21,069 nucleotides of DNA from Candidatus Nitrosopumilus sp. Lineage in GTDB: Archaea > Thermoproteota > Nitrososphaeria > Nitrososphaerales > Nitrosopumilaceae. The notes under the pieces were generated by a model. It was given only the letters and a program-made list of their open reading frames with translations, made no database searches and was not told where the DNA came from. Of the stretch, positions 6,983 to 15,093 are shown in pieces. The stretch is from positions 1 through 21,069 of the forward strand of contig JABHXI010000023.1 in NCBI GenBank assembly GCA_018657375.1, written 5' to 3'. The position numbers were made by a program, and so were the translations under genes. Positions within the stretch are counted from its first letter, which is position 1. The number at the start of each line of letters is the position of its first letter.

Positions 6983-8383
6983 TTATCCCACAGAGTCATC
7001 CATTTCTAATTTAATGAGTCTGTTTAATTCAACGGCATATTCCATTGGTAATTCTTTCGTAAATGGCTCCATGAATCCGTTAACGATTAGTGATAATGCA
7101 TCCTCCTCACTAAATCCTCTAGACATAAGATAGAAAATTTGTTCGTCTCCAATTTTTCCAACAGTAGCCTCGTGAGTGATTGTTGCGTCCTCTTGATCAA
7201 TTACCATATACGGATAAGTGTCAGTTTTTGATGTGTCATCCATTAACAATGCATCACATCTAACAGTAGATTTTACGCCAGTAGCACCTTTTGCAACATT
7301 CAACATTCCTCTATAAGTTGAACGTCCATCTAATCTGCTTACAGATTTGGATGTAACTTTAGAAGTTGTGTTTGGTGCAAGATGTACCATTTTAGCTCCA
7401 GTGTCCTGGTGTTGGCCTTTACCTGCAAATGCAATAGATAACGTCTCACCATATGCTCTTTCGCCCATAAGGTACACGCCAGGATATTTCATTGTCAATT
7501 TACTTCCAATGTTTCCATCAATCCATTCAACAGTTGCACCTTCGTATGCATAAGCACGTTTTGTTACAAGGTTGTAAACATCAGAGCTCCAGTTTTGAAT
7601 AGTGGTATATCTCAATTTTGCATCTTTGTGCGCAACAAGTTCAACGACAGCAGAGTGAAGTGATTCAGAAGAATATACTGGAGCAGTGCAACCTTCGATG
7701 TAATGTACTTCTGCACCTTCGTCAACAATGATCAGCGTTCTTTCAAATTGACCGATGTTTTCAGCATTAATTCTAAAGTATGCTTGTAAAGGCATGTCGA
7801 TATGAACGCCTGGTGGAACATAGATAAATGAGCCGCCACTCCATACTGCGCTGTTTAGTGCTGCAAATTTGTTATCCTCTGGAGGAATAATCTTACCAAA
7901 GTATTTTTTGAATAATTCAGGATGATCAATTAAGGCTTGGTCAGTATCTAAAAACAAGACACCTTGTTTTGCTAAATCTTCTCTTAAACTGTGATATACA
8001 ACTTCAGATTCGTATTGAGCGCCAACACCTGCCAAAAATTTCTTCTCAGCCTCCGGAATTCCAAGTTTATCAAAAGTATTTTTTACATTGTCTGGAACGT
8101 CATCCCAGTCTTTTGCTACACCGTCAGATGCTTTAGCATAATAGTAGATATTTTGGAAATCAATAGTACTAAGATCACCACCCCAAGTTGGCATTGGTTT
8201 TTGCATGAAAATTTCAAAAGAACGTAATCTGAAATCCAGCATCCATTGTGGCTCATTCTTCATTTTACTAATTTCAATAACAGTATTCTTAGAGATGCCT
8301 TTCTTACTGAGGTGTACATACATTTCAGTAGAGTCTTTAAAATCATATTTTGTATAATCGATATCGAGGTTTTCTGTTGTCAT
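6983..8383 (-). CDS. sufB: SufB, Fe-S assembly scaffold subunit
   Basis: This 466-residue protein is the main cluster-building subunit of the SufBCD complex. The family hallmarks are plain: [10 protein letters not shown] (43-52), the WGGDLS segment, YVPPGVHID, and the C-terminal [19 protein letters not shown] block ending in SVG. C376 (VRCDALLMD) aligns with the essential E. coli SufB C405, and the downstream Glu (THEA) is kept. It is the first gene of the suf run. A TATA box about 25 nt upstream suggests its own, possibly leaderless, promoter in the 76-nt gap after hemD. The partner ATPase gene sufC is not next to it nor anywhere in this window. Confidence 0.96.
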   Translation of the reverse strand: MTTENLDIDYTKYDFKDSTEMYVHLSKKGISKNTVIEISKMKNEPQWMLDFRLRSFEIFMQKPMPTWGGDLSTIDFQNIYYYAKASDGVAKDWDDVPDNVKNTFDKLGIPEAEKKFLAGVGAQYESEVVYHSLREDLAKQGVLFLDTDQALIDHPELFKKYFGKIIPPEDNKFAALNSAVWSGGSFIYVPPGVHIDMPLQAYFRINAENIGQFERTLIIVDEGAEVHYIEGCTAPVYSSESLHSAVVELVAHKDAKLRYTTIQNWSSDVYNLVTKRAYAYEGATVEWIDGNIGSKLTMKYPGVYLMGERAYGETLSIAFAGKGQHQDTGAKMVHLAPNTTSKVTSKSVSRLDGRSTYRGMLNVAKGATGVKSTVRCDALLMDDTSKTDTYPYMVIDQEDATITHEATVGKIGDEQIFYLMSRGFSEEDALSLIVNGFMEPFTKELPMEYAVELNRLIKLEMDDSVG

Positions 8384-8403
8384 GTCAAAGATAACTCCGT
8401 TAT

Positions 8404-8411
8404 ATTATAAA
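8404..8411 (-). promoter_or_regulatory. TATA box of the suf operon
   Basis: TTTATAAT on the minus strand is centred about 25 nt before the sufB ATG, the normal archaeal spacing for a leaderless start. A GGAG motif between box and ATG could act as a ribosome-binding site on read-through transcripts from hemD. Confidence 0.5.
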
Positions 8412-8459
8412 TACATGAGGAAAAATAGGGAGAGCTAAATAGCTTAAGCTAAATTATGA

Positions 8460-9260
8460 TTAGATCGTATCTAGAGAAGTCTTCATAGCATCAAATGCAC
8501 CTGCAACAGTATGTACCTCTGCAACAGTGTTCTTAACTTTGAATTTTTTTAATTCATCTGAAGTGAAGGGACCAATTGAAACTACAGATAATTTTGCAAG
8601 ACTGTCCAGTAATAGATCCTCAGCATAGTCTTTAGACATTATTTCAAAAAATCCCCTAACAGATGACGCACTTGTAAACACAACACCATCGACTTTATTT
8701 TGAGAAAATAGTTCTCTAAAGCCATTCCATTGAGTGGTGTCTCTAAAAGCACAAACATCATACAGATGAATTTCCAATACGTCAATTCCGATTTTAGAAA
8801 GTAATTCTTTTAGAAAAGGAGTTGATGCACCGCTACGTGGGACAATGACTTTTTTTCCAACAGCGTTAAGTTTTGTAAATTCTTCACCCACGCCGACTGA
8901 TGAAAAAGTTGTAGGCTGGTGATTTACTTTAATCCCTTCAGCCTCAAGTGTAAGAGATGTTTTAGGTCCAACAGATATCACGATAGTATTGGCAACTGCC
9001 AACTGTAGTTTTTCAAGTTTTCCCAATTGTTTTGCAGTATTAAATAATAATTTTACAGCTTTTGAACTCATAAAAACAGAGTAATCAGGATTGTATTTAG
9101 AGACAGACTCTAAAAATTCATCAACTATTTTTTCACCCTTGCTAACTAGTTCAATTGTAGGTAAGGGAACAGGGGTGGCATTATTTTCTTTTGCAAGTGA
9201 GATAAATTCTGAAGCGTCATCTTCTGAACGGGTTATGGCAATAGTTTTTCCACTAAGCAT
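8460..9260 (-). CDS. hemD: Uroporphyrinogen-III synthase
   Basis: HemD cyclises hydroxymethylbilane to uroporphyrinogen III with ring-D inversion. The protein has the two-lobe HemD pattern: LSGKTIAITRSEDDASEF at the N-terminus, VFMSSKAVKLLF in the first lobe, VIVPRSGAS in the middle, and DGVVFTSASSVRGFFEIM and VVSIGPFTSDELKK in the second lobe. HemD sequences diverge strongly, so the match rests on these motifs plus position after hemC and cobA. I chose the ATG at 9260, giving a TAATG one-base overlap with the cobA stop and a GGTGG ribosome-binding site 6 nt before it; a GTG at 9269 is the alternative. It is the last gene of the hem run. Confidence 0.93.
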   Translation of the reverse strand: MLSGKTIAITRSEDDASEFISLAKENNATPVPLPTIELVSKGEKIVDEFLESVSKYNPDYSVFMSSKAVKLLFNTAKQLGKLEKLQLAVANTIVISVGPKTSLTLEAEGIKVNHQPTTFSSVGVGEEFTKLNAVGKKVIVPRSGASTPFLKELLSKIGIDVLEIHLYDVCAFRDTTQWNGFRELFSQNKVDGVVFTSASSVRGFFEIMSKDYAEDLLLDSLAKLSVVSIGPFTSDELKKFKVKNTVAEVHTVAGAFDAMKTSLDTI

Positions 9261-10012
9261 TATTTCCACCCAATAACATCAGATAGATCAACTACCCTAC
9301 CAATAATTATATTTGTAGGAGGAGTAATTTTGTTTTCTTTAATTTTTTTTGCAATATTTGCAACATTACCTTTTATCATTTTTTGTTGCGGAGTTGTTCC
9401 ATTTTGAATTACAGCTACTGGCATTTTTTTATCCATACCCCCCAAAATTAGTTGTTTGCAAATAACATCAATTCGAGACAAGCCCATCATTATGACAATA
9501 GTGTCTACGGATTTTGCAAGATTTTTCCATTTAACAATTTCTTCTTTCTTTTCAGGATCTTCATGACCCGTAACAAAAACAACTGATGAGGCATATTTTC
9601 TATGAGTTAAAGGAATTCCAGCGTATGTTGCAGAACCAATCCCAGAAGTAATTCCAGGGACAATTTCATATTTTATTTTATGATCTTTAAGAAATTCAGC
9701 TTCTTCACCACCACGTCCAAAAATAATTGGATCTCCGCCTTTTAGCCTAACAACATTTTTTTTAGATTTTGCGTATTCTACCATTAAATCATTAGTACCT
9801 TTTTGATGAGTGGTATCATCACCCACAGCACGTCCAACATAGACTTTTTTTGCGGTTTTAGGAATCATAGAAATAATTTTTTTGCTGACTAGTCTATCGT
9901 ATAAAACAACATCAGCTTTTTCGATCAATTCAACAGCTCTTAGAGTAATTAATTTGGCATCTCCAGGCCCTGCTCCAACAAGATATACTTTACCAGTCAT
10001 GTCGTATTCCAT
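9260..10012 (-). CDS. cobA: Uroporphyrin-III C-methyltransferase (SUMT)
   Basis: SUMT transfers two methyl groups from S-adenosylmethionine to uroporphyrinogen III to make precorrin-2, the branch point to siroheme, cobalamin and the archaeal heme route. Family motifs are KVYLVGAGPGD (8-18), LYDRLVS (38-44), RLKGGDPIIFGRGGEE (89-104) and VPGITSGIGS (118-127). The length of 250 residues is a stand-alone SUMT with no fused CysG dehydrogenase domain. The start is either ATG at 10012 (four extra residues) or the ATG at 10000, which forms an ATGA overlap with hemC and gives the usual MTGKVYLVG beginning. Confidence 0.95.
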   Translation of the reverse strand: MEYDMTGKVYLVGAGPGDAKLITLRAVELIEKADVVLYDRLVSKKIISMIPKTAKKVYVGRAVGDDTTHQKGTNDLMVEYAKSKKNVVRLKGGDPIIFGRGGEEAEFLKDHKIKYEIVPGITSGIGSATYAGIPLTHRKYASSVVFVTGHEDPEKKEEIVKWKNLAKSVDTIVIMMGLSRIDVICKQLILGGMDKKMPVAVIQNGTTPQQKMIKGNVANIAKKIKENKITPPTNIIIGRVVDLSDVIGWK

Positions 10013-10932
10013 TCATCTACTTTCTCCCTCCAATTTAATGCAAGATCATTAATTCCTTTACTACGCAATTCCTCACCAACTAATTTACCCAATAATTTTG
10101 GGTTATTTTTATCTCCAGAGCGAGTTACTTCTAGAGATTGTTCACCATCAACAGAAAACGCATATACAGTTAATGTCATTTTAGAGCCATCAGATTTAGC
10201 ATATGCGCCCAAAGGGAATCTACAACCAGAATCAATAAAATCAGATAAAGCACGTTCAGCCTCAATTTCTAATCGAGTATCGGAGTCTTCAATTTTTTTT
10301 AACATTTTAATTGTTTGAGAGTCATCAATCCGTGCAACAATTGCAATAGCGCCTTGACCAGGTGAAGGAGAGAAATCTTCAGTAGATAAAGAAGTAAAGG
10401 TTACATCAACTCCCAATCTAGAAATTCCTGCATGTGCAAGCACTATAGCATCATAATTATCTCCAGATATTTTTTTAATTCTAGTTTCAATATTGCCTCG
10501 AATGGATTTAACAGTGACATCAGATCTTTTTCGTCTAACCTGAACAGCACGTCTTAAAGAACTAGTTCCAATTATAGAGTTAGGTTTAATTTTATCTAAG
10601 GATGAGCCATCGGATGAAATAAACACGTCATTTACTATTTCACGTTTTGGAACGGATGCAATTATAAGATCATCATCTAATTGGGAAGGAACATCTTTTA
10701 GGCTATGTACTGCAAAATCAATTTCTTTTTCTGCAACGGCTTTATCAATTTCTTTTTCAAAAATTCCTTTTTGATCAATAGCAAATAATGGTCTTGTATC
10801 AGTATCACCCTTAGTAGTGATTGGTTTAATTTCATATTCACAGTCAGGGTTTACTTTTTTTAATTCGGAAACAATCCAATTAGTTTGGGCAATAGATAAT
10901 TTACTGCCCCTCGCACCAACTACATATTTCAA
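9997..10932 (-). CDS. hemC: Hydroxymethylbilane synthase (porphobilinogen deaminase)
   Basis: HemC polymerises four porphobilinogen units to hydroxymethylbilane. The 311-residue sequence has the family start VVGARGSKLSIAQTNWI, HSLKDVP (76-82) with catalytic D80, the GTSSLRRAVQVRR and SIRGNIETR arginine segments that hold the growing chain, and C237 in SGCRFPLGAYA, the attachment site of the dipyrromethane cofactor. The start is TTG and overlaps the hemL stop as TTGA. It sits between hemL and cobA in a tight minus-strand run. Confidence 0.97.
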   Translation of the reverse strand: MKYVVGARGSKLSIAQTNWIVSELKKVNPDCEYEIKPITTKGDTDTRPLFAIDQKGIFEKEIDKAVAEKEIDFAVHSLKDVPSQLDDDLIIASVPKREIVNDVFISSDGSSLDKIKPNSIIGTSSLRRAVQVRRKRSDVTVKSIRGNIETRIKKISGDNYDAIVLAHAGISRLGVDVTFTSLSTEDFSPSPGQGAIAIVARIDDSQTIKMLKKIEDSDTRLEIEAERALSDFIDSGCRFPLGAYAKSDGSKMTLTVYAFSVDGEQSLEVTRSGDKNNPKLLGKLVGEELRSKGINDLALNWREKVDEWNTT

Positions 10933-12212
10933 TTTTTCACCGACTTTAATGCAGTATGATATGCATCTAATGTTTTGTTTAAATCATTTTGAGTGTGAGC
11001 ATCAGATAAGAAAACGACTTCAAATTGAGAAGGAGGAATAAAGACACCTTGTTTCAATAAAGTGTTAAATAATTTTTGGAATTTTTTCCCATTTGCTTTT
11101 TTTGATGTTCTATAGTCAGTTACAGGCGTATTTGTAAAGAAAATTTGAAACATTGATGCTGTAAAATTGATTTGATGAGGAATTTTCATATCAGTAGCCA
11201 TGTCATCTAATTCTTTACAAAACAGTAAATTGAATCGTTCAAGTTTTGAGTAGAGCCTATTTTTAATTTTATTTATCGTCTTTATAGAACTAATTGCAGC
11301 ACTAACAGATATAGGATTTCCAGCAAATGTACTTGCTTGGTAAACATTTCCTCCTGGAGAAAGTAAATTCATAATTTCTTTTTTACCACCAACTGCAGAT
11401 ATTGTAAATCCATTACTCAAAGCCTTAGCTAAAGTTGTAATATCAGGTTTAATACCAAAATGTTCTTGTGCTCCGCCAGGAGACACTCTAAAACCAGTAA
11501 CAACCTCATCAAAAATTAACGGGATATTATTTTCTTTAGTAATTTTTCTCATGTCTGAAAGAAAGTTTTTTTCAGGTAAAATTAGTCCCATGTTAGCTAA
11601 AATTGGTTCAACTATAACACCTGCAATGTCTTTATTTTTAGAAATTGTTTTTTGCAGATCTTCAATATTGTTATACTCTACAACCAGGGTGTTCTTTGAG
11701 ACCTCATCTAATCCGCCATCAGAAACAGAAATGCCATTATGTGCAGAACCAGAACCTGCTTTAACTAAAACAGAATCATGTGCTCCATGATAACACCCTT
11801 CAAATTTAATAATTTTTTTCTTTTTTGTAAAACCACGAGCTAATCTAATTGCAGTCATTGTAGCTTCACCACCAGTATTCATTAATCGTACTTTATCCAT
11901 AGAAGGAAAATTTCCAATAATTAATTTAGATAGTTCAATCTCAGATGCAGTTGGAGTACAATACAAAGTTCCTTTTGAAAGTTGTTTAGATACAGAATTC
12001 ATAATTTCTTTTCTACGATGTCCTAAAAGTAAAGCACCATAGGCATTACAGAAATCAATGTAACGTCTATTGTCTTCATCCCAAACATATGCACCATTTG
12101 ATTTTTTTGTAAAAAATGGATAAGGTTCAAAATATCTAACAGGGCTGTTTACGCCTGAAGGAATTACTTTTTTTGAATCATTGAATAATTTTCTTGATGC
12201 AGACACATTCAA
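10929..12212 (-). CDS. hemL: Glutamate-1-semialdehyde 2,1-aminomutase
   Basis: HemL is a PLP enzyme that converts glutamate-1-semialdehyde to 5-aminolevulinate, the C5 route to tetrapyrroles. In its 427 residues the motifs are PSGVNSPVR (18-26), MNTGGEATM (111-119), GCYHGAHDS (139-147), the cofactor segment IFDEVVTGFR (233-242) and the PLP lysine K263 in TLAKALSNGF. The start is a TTG whose last two bases overlap the aquaporin stop (TTGA). hemA and hemB, the other early genes of the pathway, are not in the window. Coupling to an upstream aquaporin gene is unusual for hemL. Confidence 0.96.
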   Translation of the reverse strand: MNVSASRKLFNDSKKVIPSGVNSPVRYFEPYPFFTKKSNGAYVWDEDNRRYIDFCNAYGALLLGHRRKEIMNSVSKQLSKGTLYCTPTASEIELSKLIIGNFPSMDKVRLMNTGGEATMTAIRLARGFTKKKKIIKFEGCYHGAHDSVLVKAGSGSAHNGISVSDGGLDEVSKNTLVVEYNNIEDLQKTISKNKDIAGVIVEPILANMGLILPEKNFLSDMRKITKENNIPLIFDEVVTGFRVSPGGAQEHFGIKPDITTLAKALSNGFTISAVGGKKEIMNLLSPGGNVYQASTFAGNPISVSAAISSIKTINKIKNRLYSKLERFNLLFCKELDDMATDMKIPHQINFTASMFQIFFTNTPVTDYRTSKKANGKKFQKLFNTLLKQGVFIPPSQFEVVFLSDAHTQNDLNKTLDAYHTALKSVKN

Positions 12213-12913
12213 TCTATAATACGGTCATTATTATTCCTAATTTGAGTCCTTTGTGCTTGAAATTTTCCACGAAATAGAAATGCAGCAATTAAAGTGCCAA
12301 TAAATGGCGCAGTCAAATAAAGCCACAAATCACCAAAAGTTCCAGATAATAGTGCTGGCGCAAGTGCTCTAGCAGGATTCATAGATGCACCAGAAATGAA
12401 AGCTAAAAATAAAATATCCAATGCAACAATTCCCCCAATGGCAATACCACTAAATCCACGTAAACCTTTTGTATATACAACATAGAAAATTACACCCATC
12501 AGCATTGTAGAAGCTAAAACTTCTACGGGAAATATTATAAAGATTGAAAAATCATAATTAGGTGCATTAGCTCCAAGATTTGCTTTCTCACCAATAAAAC
12601 TTAAAACAAAAAGGGAACCCAATAAGGCTCCAATAATTTCTGCAATTAAATAATACAAAACTTGAATTTTTGTTATATGTCCTGTAACATAATATCCAAT
12701 GGTTACTGCAGGGTTAAAATGAGCCAAAGAAATTTTTCCAAAAGAATAAACTCCAATTAGTAATGCAATAAATGGCGCAACCGCTGCAAAAGGAATTCCC
12801 AAATCACCATCAAAGAACTCAAAGTCATAAACAATAGAACCGGTTGCAAAAACTACAAGAATAAAAGTTCCAATCAACTCTACAGTAAAAATTTGTAAAT
12901 TGGAATAAGTCAT
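12209..12913 (-). CDS. Aquaporin / MIP-family channel, AqpS-like by context
   Basis: This 234-residue protein has six predicted membrane helices and two half-helix NPA loops, HFNPAVTIG (N67-P68-A69) and GASMNPARAL (N179-P180-A181). R182 after the second NPA is the selectivity-filter arginine. The fold alone does not tell a water from a glycerol or arsenite channel. The context is arsR divergent from arsC, then this gene. This matches the known AqpS arrangement in rhizobial ars operons, where the channel releases arsenite formed by ArsC; the arsenite role is thus an inference. The start ATG overlaps the arsC stop (TGATG); the preceding TTG codon is less likely. It is coupled downstream to hemL. 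Confidence 0.93.
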   Translation of the reverse strand: MTYSNLQIFTVELIGTFILVVFATGSIVYDFEFFDGDLGIPFAAVAPFIALLIGVYSFGKISLAHFNPAVTIGYYVTGHITKIQVLYYLIAEIIGALLGSLFVLSFIGEKANLGANAPNYDFSIFIIFPVEVLASTMLMGVIFYVVYTKGLRGFSGIAIGGIVALDILFLAFISGASMNPARALAPALLSGTFGDLWLYLTAPFIGTLIAAFLFRGKFQAQRTQIRNNNDRIID

Positions 12914-13326
12914 CAATTATCACATTCAAGAGAATCAAGTAAATTTAAAACACTATGTTTAATCTGATCACGAATTTTTCTTACATCGTCAAGAGATTTT
13001 CCTTTTGGATCATCCATGTTCCAATCATCCACATCTTTTACAAATAATGATGGGCAGGATTCTTTATCCATGCATCCCATATTGACAGTTTTATTAGAAT
13101 TTTTAATCATGGATATTGACAATAATTGTGGTTGTTGATTTTTTAAATCAATTCCAATCTCATTCATTGCAGAAACAACCACAGGGTCAATCTTGGGGGA
13201 TGGGCAGGTTCCAGCACTAACAACATTAAATGAATTTTTAGCATGTTTTTTAAAAAATGCCTCAGCCATCTGACTTCTTCCAGCATTTTCTATGCACACA
13301 AATAGAATATTTGTAGGTAAATTCAC
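12913..13326 (-). CDS. arsC: Thioredoxin-type arsenate reductase (low-molecular-weight phosphatase fold)
   Basis: This 137-residue protein has the low-molecular-weight tyrosine-phosphatase P-loop C11-IENAG-R17-S, followed by SQMAEAFF. It also has the two extra cysteines of the arsenate-reductase redox relay, C85 and C91 (MGCMDKESCP), and the WNMDDPKGK acid loop with D106. In the pI258 family the relay is C10, C82 and C89. All three cysteines being present favours reduction of arsenate to arsenite with thioredoxin, rather than phosphatase activity. The start is GTG at 13326 with no ribosome-binding site; a TATA box about 25 nt upstream suggests leaderless transcription. It is divergent from arsR across 40 bp. 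Confidence 0.92.
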   Translation of the reverse strand: MNLPTNILFVCIENAGRSQMAEAFFKKHAKNSFNVVSAGTCPSPKIDPVVVSAMNEIGIDLKNQQPQLLSISMIKNSNKTVNMGCMDKESCPSLFVKDVDDWNMDDPKGKSLDDVRKIRDQIKHSVLNLLDSLECDN

Positions 13327-13366
13327 AATATAACATAAATATTAGTTTATATAAATTTAAATTGAT
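13327..13366. promoter_or_regulatory. Divergent arsR/arsC promoter with candidate ArsR operator
   Basis: The 40-bp gap holds both promoters. TTTATATAAA (13346-13355, minus sense) is about 25 nt before the arsC GTG, and AACATAAATATTA (13332-13344, plus sense) about 26 nt before the arsR ATG. A perfect 10-bp palindrome, AATTTAAATT, covers 13354-13363. One bound ArsR dimer could block both transcripts. The palindrome is AT-only, so it may be partly chance. Confidence 0.5.
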
Positions 13367-13666
13367 ATGAATGGAATTAGTCTCTTAAAATGTATTTGTG
13401 ATGAAACAAGATTTGAAATTTTAGAATTATTACAAAAAAATAATGAATTATGTGTCAGTGATTTTGTAAATGAATTAAAAAAAGATCAACCGTTAGTATC
13501 ACATCATCTAAAGACATTAAAAAAATGTGGCATTGTCAAATCAAGAGATGAAGGAAAAAAAGCAATGTACATGATTTCAAGTAATCAATTATCAGAACTA
13601 ATAACAAAAGTTAAAAAAACATCAAAAGAAATGCCGAATCTTTGTTTAGACGAAGGATGTTGTTAA
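13367..13666 (+). CDS. arsR: ArsR/SmtB-family metalloregulator
   Basis: This 99-residue winged-helix repressor has the helix-turn-helix at about 40-62 (KDQPLVSHHLKTLKKCGIV) followed by the wing KSRDEGKKAMYMI. The classical metal box ELCVCDL appears as ELCVSDF, so only one of its two cysteines is kept. The C-terminus ends LCLDEGCC, giving C93, C98 and C99, and a C-x-C lies at residues 8-10. A C-terminal three-cysteine site of this kind is known for As(III) sensing in Acidithiobacillus ArsR, so arsenite is the likely inducer. Divergent from arsC-aquaporin, it should repress both itself and that operon. Its 3' end overlaps the sbtB-like gene by 4 bp. Confidence 0.9.
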   Translation: MNGISLLKCICDETRFEILELLQKNNELCVSDFVNELKKDQPLVSHHLKTLKKCGIVKSRDEGKKAMYMISSNQLSELITKVKKTSKEMPNLCLDEGCC

Positions 13667-13965
13667 AATTTTTCAGTACGTAATACGCCAACATCACTAA
13701 CATACAACACTACAGCAAAATTTGCAAATAAAGTTCTAGAAACTTCCTCAACAATATCCTGTAACTTTTCTTCACGTAAAATTATTTCAATTTTAACATT
13801 TTTTTCATTTGTTAAACCCTCACCACGTAATCCACGTGCACCGTTACCACTTACTTCATAAGTTGTATAACCAGTAATTTTGTGTTTACTTAGAATCTCT
13901 ATAATATTTTTTTGTGCAAGAATTTCACAAGTAATTGTAAGTAGTTTTACAGGATAAAGTTTCAT
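13663..13965 (-). CDS. sbtB: SbtB-like PII-family regulator
   Basis: This 100-residue small protein has the ferredoxin-like PII fold: strand KLLTITCEI, helix LAQKNIIEILSKH, then the T-loop-region TGYTTYEVSGNGARGLRG (31-48), and a second half VKIEIILREEKLQDIVEEV. The GYT-x-GxGxRG pattern is that of SbtB, the PII-like protein that binds adenyl nucleotides and controls the SbtA bicarbonate transporter in cyanobacteria. It lacks the C-terminal redox cysteine loop found in many cyanobacterial SbtBs. The ATG overlaps the sbtA stop (ATGA). Regulation of SbtA by adenylate levels is inferred from this pairing. Confidence 0.85.
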   Translation of the reverse strand: MKLYPVKLLTITCEILAQKNIIEILSKHKITGYTTYEVSGNGARGLRGEGLTNEKNVKIEIILREEKLQDIVEEVSRTLFANFAVVLYVSDVGVLRTEKF

Positions 13966-15047
13966 ATTAAATCCTTTAATGAGTAATGGAATAAGTCTAT
14001 CGATCCTTCAGGATCATGTAGTAATGAAGATACTGCAAACATAATTGGCAATAAGACAATGATGTTGTAGGGAAAAGTAATTCCCAATGCAGATGTAATG
14101 TAAAGACTAGGATTAGCTTGTGGAATTGCATTACGTAAAACAGCTGGAGCTGCAATAAATGAAGCACTGGCTAAAAGAAGTCCAAACATAACTGAGCCTC
14201 CCATGCTAAGACCCATCAAAGTAGCGACTACAACTCCAATAATTCCATTAAAAGTAGGCATGATTATGGAAAAGGAAATAAGAAAAATGCCAACTTTTTT
14301 GAGATCATCCAATCTCTGACCTGCAATAATTCCCATTTCAATCATAAAAATTACAATTGCCCCGGTGAACAAATCATCAAAAACAATTTTGATAGGACCA
14401 AATCCTTCTTTACCAATAATATATCCAATCACAATACTACCAAGTAAGATAACTATAGCTTTACCAGTAACGGATTCACGCAGTATTTTCGAAAGTTTTA
14501 CTTTTGTTTCGTGTAATCCAACATCAATATCAGATTTAGAATCAGTAGTGAAAGATTGTTTTTTAGCATTAATCTGTTTAGATACTGCCATATTTGTCAA
14601 AAAGATTGCCAAGATAAATGCAACGGGTTCTAAAACTGCTAAAACAGCTGCAAGGTAACCCTCAGATGTTACTCCTTGATTTTTAAGAAAAGATAATCCA
14701 ACTGAAAAGGTTACAGCCCCCACTGCGCCATAAGTAGATGCTAATGCATAAGAGTCAAAAATATTGAATTTTCCTAATTTACGTAAAATTTGATAATGGT
14801 TTAATGTAAACAACAATGAAAGTGCGATTGCAACCAACATAGGAACAAGCATATTTTCAAATCCAGTAGTTCTCATCTGGATTCCTCCATGAAGTCCAAT
14901 TGCTGCAAGAAGATAGATGGGTAAAAATTCAGATATTGCTTGTGGAATTTTTAAATCAGATTTTATTCTTGCTGCAATTATTCCAAATAGAAAAAACAGA
15001 ACTATAGGAGTAAGAAGATTCGATTGGATTAATTGTAAAATATCCAT
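13962..15047 (-). CDS. sbtA: SbtA-like sodium-dependent bicarbonate transporter
   Basis: This 361-residue membrane protein has about ten hydrophobic helices in two inverted halves, separated by a charged cytoplasmic loop (about 150-195, KQINAKKQSF to LSKILRES). The C-terminal half has the SbtA family segment ASASFIAAPAVLRNAIPQAN (20 residues), followed by PSLYITSALGITFPYNI. SbtA imports bicarbonate with sodium. Archaeal carbon fixation by the 3-hydroxypropionate/4-hydroxybutyrate cycle uses bicarbonate directly, so the role is sensible for an ammonia oxidiser. A sbtB-like gene follows with an ATGA overlap. A T-rich TATA-like block 25-35 nt upstream may give it its own promoter apart from pit. 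Confidence 0.9.
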   Translation of the reverse strand: MDILQLIQSNLLTPIVLFFLFGIIAARIKSDLKIPQAISEFLPIYLLAAIGLHGGIQMRTTGFENMLVPMLVAIALSLLFTLNHYQILRKLGKFNIFDSYALASTYGAVGAVTFSVGLSFLKNQGVTSEGYLAAVLAVLEPVAFILAIFLTNMAVSKQINAKKQSFTTDSKSDIDVGLHETKVKLSKILRESVTGKAIVILLGSIVIGYIIGKEGFGPIKIVFDDLFTGAIVIFMIEMGIIAGQRLDDLKKVGIFLISFSIIMPTFNGIIGVVVATLMGLSMGGSVMFGLLLASASFIAAPAVLRNAIPQANPSLYITSALGITFPYNIIVLLPIMFAVSSLLHDPEGSIDLFHYSLKDLI

Positions 15048-15093
15048 TAGTAATGTTTGTGGAAAAAATTGCTGAAATAAAAATCAATGTAAG

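Noticed and set aside
13354..13363. Mobile-element end or attachment site at the arsR palindrome
   Set aside because: The palindrome is a short AT-only sequence inside a promoter; no transposase, target duplication or integrase is nearby.
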